Both the position numbers and the translations under genes were made by a program. The notes beneath the pieces were generated by a model that was given only the letters and a program-made list of their open reading frames with translations, was not told where the DNA came from and ran no database searches. From Hymenolepis diminuta (lineage: Eukaryota; Platyhelminthes; Cestoda; Cyclophyllidea; Hymenolepididae): DNA of 64,000 nucleotides. Positions 14,501 through 26,827 of this stretch are shown here, one piece after another (within the stretch, counting starts at the first letter, position 1; each line of letters opens with the position of its first letter). Where the stretch lies: assembly GCA_900708905.1 (NCBI GenBank), contig CAADRB010000011.1:881035-945034 (forward strand), given 5' to 3'.

Positions 14501-17500
14501 ACTGAATAATCGTGCATTTCATTGGCATCTACCTATGACGTATTAAATGCCAGCTCTGAAATATTCGAAATGCTTGGGATTCATCAAAACTCGGTTAGAA
14601 AATGAGTCCAGACTAAAAAAGGTTTTTACTGATTCATTACATCTTTTGTCATTTGACATTAAAGTTTGACAGTAATACCTATAGTCATCTTGGATCGACG
14701 AATGCTATCTTGTTTTCCTAAAGCAAAATCCCCTTTCTTTTAGTAAGTATCTAACTTTTCACACATTTCTACGATTTTCTACGTGTTGGAGACCAAGGTC
14801 ATTTTGTAATGTGATATGCAGTATCTAATGTAGTTCTCTTTTGGCATTAACAGTCCACTTGGAATTAAAAACCCTCTCGAAAACGAAAGTGCTTAACGCC
14901 GTTAATTAGGCCTCCTGTTAAGAAGATAGGAGGAAACTCCTATATAACTTCGCTAAGTGACTCATGTATTAATGGAAAAAGTGTTTTTACTTAGTAAATT
15001 TATAATTTTTTATTGTCTGTATTTATTGCATGGGATTTTTATTGGTGAGCTATTTCAATTCCGAAAAATCTGAGCTATTGATAAATATCAACGGTTTGAT
15101 GCATTAGCAAAAAGTTCCCAGATTTTCCAGTTTGGACAGAATGCTTGAGAAGTAACTTCCCTTTTTAAAATCAAATAACTTCATTATTTTAAAATTTTTA
15201 TAAAAATGGAATGGAGGAAGAACAGTGTATATAAGGATCCACTTGCCGTTTCTCAAACCACTAGGGACCCCATTGTTGATCCTACAATCTTGAGTTTTGA
15301 ATGACAGTCCTTTAAGGTCTCCCCATCGGTCAAAATATCTAATCTCGTTATTATCCATCACTATCTTTGCACTAGAAAAGACAGTTTTTGAACTCAAAAG
15401 TATGTTGATAATTTGAAGAGTTCTAGAATATTTAAACCTATAGAGATCATTACGGGGATTTAACTCTCAATAACACCCTATTTTCAGACACTTTCATTTT
15501 CGGAGTTGAATGAATGACGTTGTTAAGACAAGAGTTTTCTGAGCCTTTTTGTTAATTTGACACGCAAACTAAATGAAATTGCTGAGACTACTATCACAAA
15601 TTATGGAATGAGCCCTGATATATACATAATTATGTATGAGATCAAAGCATCTCTATCATAAATTTCTGTTAACTAAGATGAGGTAACCGTTAATTCAAAT
15701 AAGAAATGACTCATTATCCGGAATCACGTTTCCCTGAATCGCATTAAAATTACAGTTTAGCATTAAATGTGACAAAACCTTTTTGATTCATGAGAGGAAA
15801 TGGCTCAAATTAGTATTAACCTATCAGCACCAAGAGGTGATTTGGCAAGAAGCCTAATTATCTCAGTAAGCCACAGCTGTGAGTCCCCTAAAGTACCCTA
15901 AAATGAGAGCTTATGATTCAGCATAGTAAACCACATGACAAGATTGCATTTTGACACCTTGATCACAAGTTTCTTCATTTGATTTTTTTGACATCTTTTT
16001 ATTCTAGAAAGAAGACGAAGCCGTGCGAATAATCCAGAAGAATGCAACCCTCTATTTTGATCCCTGGTTCCGACTTTTCCTCGTTCTCAAACCCCATCTC
16101 AAACACTATAGGCTAGAAGAAGAGATTATTCAATTGAAGGTAATTTCAGCTATCGAGAACAAGAACTTTCACGCCCATATAAATATTTAATCAGCTCCCA
16201 TCTCGTTCAGGGTGAACTTGAAAAGTACAAGGCTATGGTCAACGTTCTACGCTATGAAAATGTGGCCTACCAGGATAAGATATCACGTCTTCTTACACTC
16301 GTATGTTTTATGCCCAAATAATTTGACATATATTAATGTTAGATCTGTAATAATAATACTTGATAATTATAGTTGGATCAAATACAGCCAGGAGGTACAA
16401 GTAATGATCTTGTAAGCAAACTCGTGAAAGAGGTGAGTTCAACTCTAAATTTGTTCCTCTTGTTTTTTCTTTTATTATATAGCATTAATCAGGTTTTGAA
16501 ATATTTTTGACTTTAATCCAAATCGTAAATTTTAAATGTTTATCTCCTCCACGAATTGACATATTATGCCTTAAAAGATGGTATTATTTAACGCTTAGCT
16601 GTGGGGAAATTAGCATTTACCTTTCTCAATTAGTACAGCAATAACTGTGTTAAGATCTCTTAAACAATGCTACTGAGAATCAACTTTACTTATTAACTTT
16701 TATATAAATAGCATTGAATGAACACATGTGATGTGAGAACAGAATCTCTACTTGTACCAAAGAATTCCCATAATCTCTTAAGCCCACTTGGAGAAGTGTT
16801 CATAACGAGGATAACGAGGAGTATCTTGAGGCTGGTCTCAAGGGAAGCTCTCATTCCACCACCTCTCTAGCTGACCAGAATTAATTAGGGCCACTGGGCA
16901 TCCACACCACTAGATGCGCACCGATGGACATCGATCTCGTGACTTATGATTGACAATTGTTTGTGTTGATTGCTATGCCACCTATGCAGTGTCTTAAAAT
17001 GCTAGAAATTCCATTTTAGAACCTGCGGTCCTGAATTTTTCATGTCCGTACTTAATGGTCTTTGCATGTAACTCTAACGTGATCTCTAATAATTTTTACA
17101 TTCAAATGTCTGGTCTCCGAATTCCGTTGTTTGCCGATAACCCGGCATGTTTATGAAATTCTTAATGTTTGGAGATTGATATAGGAGTTACTCTTTGATC
17201 ACTCTTTATGTTGAAAAGCATTACCCTATTCCTACATTGAATAAGACTATGTATGTTGTTAGATATGTCCATCGGCTTTAGTTAAATTGAATGAAACGGA
17301 CACGATATTCATGTCAGAAATGATCCAGTTGAGAGACGAAATTCATAAGACTACCTTTTCAAAGACTACTTTAATACTTACATATCGTCTGAATAAGATG
17401 AATGACAGTTATTTTAATGATTGCGACGCACCTAGTTCGAAATACATAACAAATACTTGAGAACAGAGTAAACAAATTGGCGATGTGGGTAAAATTTGCC

Positions 17501-20500
17501 ATCTGACAATGTTAAATTGCCCACATTTCTCTCTTAAACTGCTCCACTGAAATTACGTTGTCAATTCCTCGATGGAATCACGCTTAACTAATGTAAATCT
17601 GTTTTTAAAATATTGCTTGGCTTTATTTTGGCATCACATTAAAAATAAAATCCACGATATGTGTGACCAATTAGGAAATAAAGACCCTATAGATAAAAGA
17701 CTAAAACTGAACTTGCTCTGTCAGCTTTCCTAATGGTAAGTTAGTGCCACTATTTTTTATTGGAGTGACGGTTTTTAGACGTTATTCGCTGTTAAATTTT
17801 GGCATGCATAAGTTAAAAACGCATTGATTTCTTCAGTTATCAATGGCAGTTGCGGACCATCAAAAACAATGGAGATCAATGGTCGATGAACTTCCGACCA
17901 GCGAATTGAATGGTGTTCCAAATGGAATATCTGCTGTGATTGGACGAAACAGTAAGTCTCAAGTCGATATACTGTTAACACTTTCTCCCTAAACTTGTAG
18001 ATGTAAGCTCCGAAATGGATCCTATGACAGAAAATTCCTACAGGATGGCGAAAGATAATGCTGAGTTTTATCGAGAACAATTGGAAATGTTGCGGGAAGA
18101 TGTTGAGGCCCAGAATGCTCGTATCAGTCAGCATTACGAAGAGAAAGCAAGTCCAAATAGAGATTTCTTTATTTGCATTTTTCATTCTGGCGGCAGAAAA
18201 ACAATTATAAGTGAAAATGCGGGTTTACATCTCCTAATAATCGGTCAGAAATAGGATTGAAGTAATTGGTATTTCATTCACTTTCCCTCTCAATTTAACC
18301 TTCCAACCTAGGCAAAAGTCAATTTACATATGTGCCATAGCGTTTAGGCTAGAGTAATTTTCGTTCAGTAAAGGATAACTTCATCGTTCTATATTTATGA
18401 AATCGCTAAACGGTCATCCATGACAAATTTTAGCTTAAACCAAATTTTCGCTTCAGAGCTAAAAATCATAATGACCTAATGCTTGCCGAATCCAGATCTG
18501 AATTAAGACTAATTAATGAAATTCATAGTGAAGCAAAAGTTAGTAAACATTCGTACAATCTTCAAATCTAATTTCAGATCAGATGGTATCACTCCAGATA
18601 TCGCAAAAACAAAGGTCTAAATACATTGATACATCGATCAGTTGATTACTAATCGGCCTCGGGAGAAACTTCGCTTTTTGAGGCCCAAAATCAAACTTCA
18701 TTCTCTCATACTTTCATTAAATATTTTCTTTTTCAAGCATACTCATAGGTCGAGAAACTTAAATTATCATTCTAATCAAATGACATGATAAAAGTACATC
18801 CATCCCTTTTAAATGTCCGTTAACTGCTCCAAAATTCAAGCGCCTGAGCTAAGGGTAAAACATATACTTCATGGATTATCTATTAAAAAAGCTTTTGCAT
18901 GCCCATTACTTTGTCAGTTACTTATAACCACTGGAAGTAGCCATCTAACTTTATGTTTGAATTGCCTAGAGGTAGTGCTTATCTCTGCCAATTTGTAAAT
19001 TAAGGACATGTGATCCGTTATTATAGATCCATGGGTTGGAAAAATGAATTCTTTATTCGAAAATTTTGGAGCCATTGGGCTTTATGATCATGTACTTCTC
19101 AAGCGAATCTCAATTTCTCTCTAGACGTGTATCTGGTTTCATTTCATACGCTTAATTAGCATAATTGCTTCTATACCCTGGTGAGATTAATATATTCAGG
19201 CAATCACACGAAACGGGCTCATACAATTCGTATCCAAGCACTTATCGACTTATTACGTGAAGAGAGTTTGCTAAAGTTCAGCGGCTCATTCTATTTGCTC
19301 TTTGGGTTAATAAAATTATTTCTGTAATAAAATTCAACTCATTTCTCATAAGAGACATTTATTTGACCTTGACAACTTAAGGGTCACTTAAGAAACCCCT
19401 ACCAAACATAAGAACCTACTTTTGATGATTGCATGGCTAGACGCATACGTGAAAATATTGTGACCTTCAGGTTTCATGAAGCGAACTGGTGATATGCTAT
19501 AAACTACATGGTAAATAAATTACGCACGGAATTTAATTACGTTTAACCAAATTATGAATATTAATATTGCCTCAGATATTTATTGCTAATCGATACAGTT
19601 CACGGTAAGGCATAGAGCTTTCTAAAATTTTCAAATTATGGGATGGCATCTGAATAGTCTAAATAGGGTTGAAGGGAGGGCGGAGATTGGGTGAAATATG
19701 AGAAAAAATTCTGGACATCATAATATTCTCACTTTAATTAATGTTAGAATTCATAATAAACATGCCTATTATTCTAATTTTCCCACTCAAGATTTATTCC
19801 CTGCAAAATCTTAACGAGCTCATTACCTCGACGTTCAGAGCTTACTGGTTAGTTAGTTCAATTAAGTGGTTGGTTATCCCATCTTGACAAATTTGTCTCT
19901 TATAATAGCCAAAGGCATCTCCGTTATCCTGATAACGCGCAATTACAGGGAAATTCTGCATACATCTAGAGATACATTTTTTTGCTGAGTTCGATTTAAA
20001 TCCCCTTGAATTTCTTTTAAAATGACTTTAATAAATCCACTGACTTACAAAATCTAAAACTGTAATAATAGTAGTTTCTTAGTAGTAGTAGAACGAATGT
20101 AAACATTCTTCTCAAGTTGCGCAGATCAAAATTATTTGCAAAGAATGTTCGGGGATTCTAGCATCACTTAAAAATATATTTTTTGTCCTTTCGCAAAGTT
20201 TACATAGATATATTTTTAAAATTCTACAGAGCATTAATAATGATATTCCTCAAACCTTTTTTATAGATCGGTGTACTATCAGAACGTGTTGAGCAACTTC
20301 AAAATATGCTCACGCAAGAGAGCTTCCGAGTAGAACGTCTAAATGGCGAATTGGAAACAGCAAACGGGCAACTGGCTGAAGCCCATGACGCTGAGGATGA
20401 CCTAACCAAAATGGTTGAGAACCTCAAGGCTGAACTAAATCAATATCAAATGGCCTCAGCCAGCAGTGAACCTATGATTGTTGCTCAAAATACAGAAAAC

Positions 20501-23500
20501 GCGTTTGCAGCTGCTCCTCTTCCGCCTTCATCATACGAATTAATAAAAGATGTAATTCGATATATAATCACTCTGTATAACAGTTAAATTCATAAATGAT
20601 TATAACAACCTTTAATATTGCCTTCAGAAACAAGCGGAAAATAACGGTGCTCTAAGGAAATTAGCGGGTATCCGTAGCTACTTGGTGGAGAATCCCGAAA
20701 TCTACGAGAATCTTAAAGATACCCCACTAGGTCAGGGCGGAGAATACGACATTCTTTCGGCTACAGATAGAATGGGAAGTACTTCCCTGGGTCTAGATGG
20801 TACTCTAGGTAATTCAATGAACTCAGTATTCCACTCCCAATCACATGTTGAGAATTACCATCTTGGAAGATCACAAGAATTGGAGGCACGATATGAGGCA
20901 CTTCAACAGAAATTGGAAGATGAAGTTGGTTATAGAGAAGATCTTGAGCTGGAAGCTCAGGAAATGAGAAATAAGATTTCAAACCTTCAGAGACAAGTCA
21001 GAAGACAGAGAGATGAACATGAGGAGGAGATGGTTGAGAGAGAACAGGCCCACACTAGACGTGTCAGAGAATTGGATGATATGGTTGATGAATTATCCAA
21101 GGAAAAACAGGGTCTGGAGAAACGATGCCTTGAGCTGCAAAATAAGATTGAAGAGCTCCGACAGACTCCTGATCAAAGTGATAGTGAAAGCGGTGAGCTA
21201 CTGCTTGTTAATTATATATTTTATACAGATTCTATGTCAGTTTGTTGTCACTATCTTATATATCTAGTCATCAATCTTATATTTTTTTAAAATTGAACGA
21301 AATGACTTCACAAGCTCTACGCCTTTTGTGCTACAAATAAGGAATAAAGGAGATTTAAAGTGAAAAAAGTGCGAATGAGTTGTACCGTATTATCATTAAT
21401 GAAGGAAAAAGAAAAAGCTATAAGATGAAAACAGCAAACAAGAACAAGAACACGACGAATTTAGTCTATTTACCGAAACGTAATTAATGCCCTCTTTATT
21501 GTCATCTATCATTAATCCTTTTCGTAGAATTGTGTGAATTTTTTATTTCCATAGGCAGCTCGTTTGAAAACATGACTAATTCGAATCTATGGAAACTTTT
21601 ATGTCTTGATCTCACTATCGATTCCATTGTGTTCATTTTAGGCGAAGCTGATCTTCTTGACGTTCAAGCCAAACTTACTACCGAAAACCGCCAGTATCAA
21701 AAGGAACTGGATAAAATCCGGGAAGAATTCGAACAATACAAACGCGAAAACAATATCAATGTACTCAAAGATCAGGTCATTAATCTGATGACAGAAATGC
21801 AGTGATCCAAAAATTTAAAGTTATATGACGCTCTCTTTCTTCCTCTTTTGAATAGTTGACTGAAAAGGATGAGAAAATCTCCCAACTGGAGGTCAGTCAG
21901 CGGCATACAAGTTCCGATATGGAGATTCTCAATGTTAGATTACAAAATGCCAATAAACTTCTTGATGAAGTAGGTTTATAAACTATCGTCTACTTAATTG
22001 TTGACAGTAGAATAATTATAAACGTTCTCATTTTGCTTAGAATGAACAACGCCTACGCGGGTTGACAAAGGAGCGTCAGGGTCTGATACATCGTATCTCG
22101 CAACTGGAGAGTGAAAGAGATGCTGCAATTCGTGAAGCTGCTTCAGCAGCTGGAAAAGCCGGTGCGGAGAGAGAAACAGCTATAGCTCGTCAACGAGAAC
22201 TTGAGGATCTCAAACACGAACGTACAGCCTACCAGAAAGACATTACAGACATGAAACTCCAACTGATGGAGACTAGCACAAAAGCAGAGACGGAAAAACA
22301 TGCTCTTGAGAAACGTCTAGCTGATCTCGAGACTTCTGCCACCAAGCGGGAAGCTGATCTCAAAGCAGAATTGGATATGCATAAAGAGAAGCTGGAGAAT
22401 CTTCAACAGGAACTCTCTGAGCTGCACAAGGTTGAATCTGCCACTTCAACTGACAATCGTCACCTAAAGAGACAGATAAGAGAGCTACAGGATCTTATAG
22501 AAACCTACACTCGAAGAGTCGGTGAACTAGAACGTCGAAATTCAGATCTAACTGCAGAGGTTGAACGAGCGAGGGCGAATCGTGAAACCACGGCGTCCAT
22601 GTTGAGAGATCGACAGTCGTTGGCCAGCGAGGCCTACGAACAACTAATAAGATCTTCAACAACCATTGGGGGTACTGATTCTGTGGAGTATTCCGATGAG
22701 GAAGACCCAGATTGTGATATTGGAGGTGAAGGTGGACTGACTTCTTCCAACACAGACCTAAGACGGCGCATTGGTCTGAGTGATACCCAAACTGTGGACA
22801 GATATCGCAACAGAAGTCATCAAAGGTAAGACCTCAGGGTTTAATTACAAAAATGCTAATAGCTCAGATAAAAATTCGAATATTTTAGGTGACTTATAAA
22901 TGGAAAAAATATATATATATGCATTCTAATTGGTGTTTTTATAGGAGACGATTAAAGAGATACATAACGTCATTTTTAATTTTACTTAGTGAAGAATGGG
23001 AAAACCAGTTTAATACGACTCTACGAAAACAATGCTCAGGTAAACAGAAAATAAAGAGCAAAGCAAGATTGCTAATCAGGCGCCTATTTTGAAGTATCAA
23101 GTGTTAATGAGAACTAGAAATAGGGTATACAATAAATCCAATTGCGATATGCAAAACTCTAAGAAATCCATTGATTCACGACTGAAAATTCCCAAGCAAA
23201 TTAGATTTGTACGGACTTACTTAACAACATTGAAGTGAAATGAATATAATTGCATGAAATGGACCAATTCGTATATAGAAGACCAAAAAGGGGTAAAACA
23301 ATTTAATTTGAAACAGACTTACTCAAATAAAAATAGTCGGCATTACCGTTAAGAAACCAAAAAATACATCAACACCGAAATAAAACGACTCAAAGAAGGC
23401 CAACGGTTAACTGACCTTCTATCACTAATACCATCAGTATTATGAACTTATATATGCCAAAAATATGCGCAAATTAAGGTGATCACTTTGTGTTCCAGAC

Positions 23501-23706
23501 CTTCGTCACGTCCAGGATCCCGATCAAGCACATACAATCCCTCCCGTCAATTGTCTCCCTATAGAAAATCTCCTCCAATTTTGTCTTCATCGAAGGACAG
23601 TTCATTACCTCCTCCACCTGTGTCAACCACCCTAACAAAACAAGCGGAATTGCCAAAACAGATGACATCCAGCCAAAAATCAGCCACTTACGATTTAGAA
23701 ATTTAA
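8576..23706 (+). CDS. Headless myosin heavy-chain-like protein (unique N-terminus, IQ motif, coiled-coil rod)
   Basis: Fourteen exons: 8576-9184, 13562-13669, 16008-16139, 16211-16300, 16373-16432, 17837-17951, 18001-18146 or 18148, 18457-18538, 20267-20551, 20628-21192, 21642-21775, 21856-21969, 22041-22825, 23499-23706; about 1,144 residues. Exon 1 encodes 203 polar residues with a five-His run and no known domain. Exon 2 carries an IQ motif (LQAQCRAYLARKRF, about 226-239). Exon 3 has the myosin neck-rod signature AVRIIQKNATLY...LVLKPHL. Exons 4-13 are heptad-rich coiled coil with acidic breaks (DQSDSESG; YSDEEDPD). Exon 14 is a Ser/Pro/Arg tail. No P-loop (GESGAGKT-type), switch or converter sequence occurs anywhere upstream, so the motor is absent. 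The neck resembles class II and class XVIII myosins; class is undecided. It should assemble as a filament or scaffold component without ATPase activity, like Drosophila myosin rod protein. All junction phases fit except exon 7-8, where no canonical donor gives the required phase. Confidence 0.82.
9185..13561 (+). other. Intron 1 of the headless myosin gene (4.4 kb)
   Basis: Phase-0 intron, donor gtacgt, acceptor tgcatttag. I see no nested gene. It holds one copy of an interspersed repeat at about 13,028-13,140. A purine-rich GA stretch at about 12,960-13,030 precedes it. Confidence 0.6.
13028..13140 (+). repeat. Interspersed repeat R4, copy 1
   Basis: Shares an alignable stretch with 58,220-58,332 in the same orientation, including near-identical blocks 'tcatcatttgact-ccca' and 'gggata/agatta-tg-ccca'. 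Divergence is substantial, so the insertion is old. Family not identified. Confidence 0.45.
16433..17836 (+). other. Myosin intron 5 (1.4 kb)
   Basis: Donor gtgagt, acceptor cttcag. A less AT-rich stretch near 16,780-17,000 looks like foreign repeat sequence but I found no second copy in the window. No gene seen. Confidence 0.4.
18539..20266 (+). other. Myosin intron 8 (1.7 kb)
   Basis: Donor gttagt, acceptor ttttatag; both flanks are phase 0. The short open frames inside lack splice sites or coding character. No gene or repeat copy identified. Confidence 0.5.
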
Positions 23707-25720
23707 CTGATGACATCTAAAGATGCACCTCTATACCAATACTTGGTCTACAAATACCCTCTGTCACAGTCATTCCCTTATCCTGATTCGTTATTGCAAC
23801 CCATTAGCACTCTGCTTACCGCTACCCGTATTTTACGATTCCTACTATTGTGCTTCAAAAAAACTCATCTGTTACATTAACCACTATGATTTATTTCGTA
23901 AAATTTTAAATTTTTTGAGTATTAGATATTGTACCATACCACTGGTCTTGTAGGAAGCGTTGTCTAAATATATCTTTATTAAGACGCATCATATAAATAT
24001 GAAAAACCATAAATAATGAATAATGAAAGTAGGGATTGATAAGGAAAAAGCACAAATAGTAAGAGGAAGCGGGCATTTGTTCCATAACCGCAAACCTCTC
24101 ACCAAGAACAAGTGACAGTAAGCTCAGTATATGGCCTAATCTAGCCAATGGCCACGCTGCTATCCTATGGTTCGGATTCCCCATTGGTCCACTCTGCGTG
24201 CTGATGTGTACTGCAAGGTGGCGAGTCCACTGGCCTGTTTACGATTTATGCTCTTTTAATAATGATGTTACTCTTCCAATTCTGGTTTAAGGTTGATTTT
24301 AGTGCCCTATTATATAAAATTATATGAAAGCTTTTAATGGGACGCAAATCAAATACCTTCACGGAATTGAACAGAGCTCAGGAATCTGTTCCTGGTCTTC
24401 TTGCTTTGTGCCTTAGCATGAAGTCTAATCGCGGATATATTATTTTCCAACCAAAACACTTACCAACTCCATTTACTTAAATCTATACATGTGATTATTT
24501 TGAAATTCCAAAGCGGATATATTCTACAAACAAATTTTCAATATTGCTTTAAAGAAATGGAATTTTGAATAAATACTGTTAAAAAACCTTTGCTATCTAT
24601 TTTAGAGTAATTAAGCTAATATGCATTTAATATATCTGGGACTTTCAATTTTTCGAAATAAGACGTACTGTTTGGGTTTGTTGTTCTGAAGGCTGTACAT
24701 TAGGAGTATTTGTTTGAAGGGCATGATGACTTATATAGCCGTAATAAAAAAAGTAGACTTATTAGAAAAATTTTTGTTATGTTTGTGCATTTATCAATAT
24801 TCGGACTAATTATATACCATGCCAGTTTGTCATTGCATAAGTTGTCAGTAAATATAGTGTGGTTGAGTCCAAACAATGACATGGTTGTAGCCTCTTTATA
24901 TGAATATCAGCTTTAAATGAAGAATAATAACTCAGTTGAAATACTTTCATTAACATTGCCAACTTTTCATAGAAATGTGGAACAGTGTTGAAACGAAGCC
25001 GGACATAAAATGGAAATATAATAATAAGATGGGTATGGAGGAATATATTAATCCACTTTTCAAGGGATTTCTATCTAACAAGAGGAATGTAAATTCATAG
25101 GTAGGCTGAAAAGCATGATCCAACGAAAAAGGATGAAGCTAAAGGCTTTGATGAGTGACGTACCAAGGAAGAAGACAGGCATACGCACTTAAAGGTGGAA
25201 TTTAATGCAGTTATCTCCAGCGAGAAATAACTACAGTATAATTTATCTTTCAAACAACTAAACATGATTTTAGATTGAAGCTAATAAGTGCCTAGTCGTT
25301 TACTTTTGACGTTGGCGACAAAACCAAATTAGGAGAAATTCTGTCTAATCTGGTAACTGAAAGTAAGAAATTATATAAATACATCTAAAATATCGTAACT
25401 TTGTCTTGAGCACAGCAATTTCAAAAGTTAAATCTAATCACGACAGTTCATAGCACAAAGTAGACCGATAATTGTTTACTGATAAAGGTATATACAATAC
25501 CCGAATAATACCTTGAAATACATGAGTAGAATAACCAGGTAAAGATTAAGTGTAAATCGTAAAATTTTCTAAGAATGTAATGACTTATATATATTACCCT
25601 TTATATATATAAACCATGAGGATAGAAAGAGTCATTAAGAAGGTCAATGGTGAATCCCAATAAGCACTAAAAGATGCCCAAAAGATCATTTTGCCTAGAT
25701 GAATAGAGGAATGTGTTATA
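23707..25720. other. Intergenic region 3' of the myosin gene
   Basis: Contains the unresolved 3' UTR of the myosin gene; no AATAAA is found close to its stop codon. A less AT-rich stretch near 24,060-24,240 resembles repeat material, but I found no partner copy. No gene seen. Confidence 0.4.
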
Positions 25721-25984
25721 GCCAGCAGATGTCTATCAAAACCTGGCGATTAGACATGAGTGAGTGGCGATAAGATCTCCACTATAGTGTCTACAGGCGG
25801 TGTCGCTGTGTTTGCGTGTTTCCCCATAGATATCTAAAAGGGTATCTGTCATCACGCTGAGATTCCGACAACGTCATATGACTGACGCCAACGAAGAAAC
25901 GTTTTGTATATAAACTTAATTTACTAATTAATAAATTGGGATGGCTTGTCTGCCACCTGCGAATTGATCTAACGACATGTGTGA
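25721..25984 (+). repeat. Interspersed repeat R1, copy 1
   Basis: About 264 bases that match the reverse complement of 55,757-56,029 over the full length at roughly 80 percent by eye. The best blocks are 'acctggcgattagacatga', 'catcacgctgaga' and 'aattgggatggcttgtctgc'. No protein, terminal inverted repeat or poly-A tail is evident, so class (SINE, MITE or element end) is open. Confidence 0.7.
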
Positions 25985-26117
25985 TTTGTACACAAAAAGA
26001 AAATGGCATTTTCCCCAAAAATAATTCTTATATGTAAAATATTTTATTTTTCACCCTTTGATTCCTACTTCCTTTAAATTTAATTTTATTCTAATGGATT
26101 TATTTACATTACGGTCG

Positions 26118-26827
26118 NNNNNNNNNNNNNNNNNNNNNNNNNNNNNNNNNNNNNNNNNNNNNNNNNNNNNNNNNNNNNNNNNNNNNNNNNNNNNNNNNNN
26201 NNNNNNNNNNNNNNNNNNNNNNNNNNNNNNNNNNNNNNNNNNNNNNNNNNNNNNNNNNNNNNNNNNNNNNNNNNNNNNNNNNNNNNNNNNNNNNNNNNNN
26301 NNNNNNNNNNNNNNNNNNNNNNNNNNNNNNNNNNNNNNNNNNNNNNNNNNNNNNNNNNNNNNNNNNNNNNNNNNNNNNNNNNNNNNNNNNNNNNNNNNNN
26401 NNNNNNNNNNNNNNNNNNNNNNNNNNNNNNNNNNNNNNNNNNNNNNNNNNNNNNNNNNNNNNNNNNNNNNNNNNNNNNNNNNNNNNNNNNNNNNNNNNNN
26501 NNNNNNNNNNNNNNNNNNNNNNNNNNNNNNNNNNNNNNNNNNNNNNNNNNNNNNNNNNNNNNNNNNNNNNNNNNNNNNNNNNNNNNNNNNNNNNNNNNNN
26601 NNNNNNNNNNNNNNNNNNNNNNNNNNNNNNNNNNNNNNNNNNNNNNNNNNNNNNNNNNNNNNNNNNNNNNNNNNNNNNNNNNNNNNNNNNNNNNNNNNNN
26701 NNNNNNNNNNNNNNNNNNNNNNNNNNNNNNNNNNNNNNNNNNNNNNNNNNNNNNNNNNNNNNNNNNNNNNNNNNNNNNNNNNNNNNNNNNNNNNNNNNNN
26801 NNNNNNNNNNNNNNNNNNNNNNNNNNN
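26118..26827. other. Assembly gap (710 N)
   Basis: A run of 710 undetermined bases. Open frames spanning it are artefacts. Its left edge is 134 bases from repeat R1 copy 1, so repeat content may explain the gap. Confidence 0.99.

Noticed and set aside
15104..15397. Minus-strand 97-codon frame in a myosin intron with fairly coding-like composition (FDRWGDLKGLSF)
   Set aside because: There is an acceptor-like site but no donor, no partner exon and no recognised family; kept out as insufficient.
17775..18185. 136-codon minus-strand frame
   Set aside because: It is the antisense shadow of myosin exons 6 and 7.
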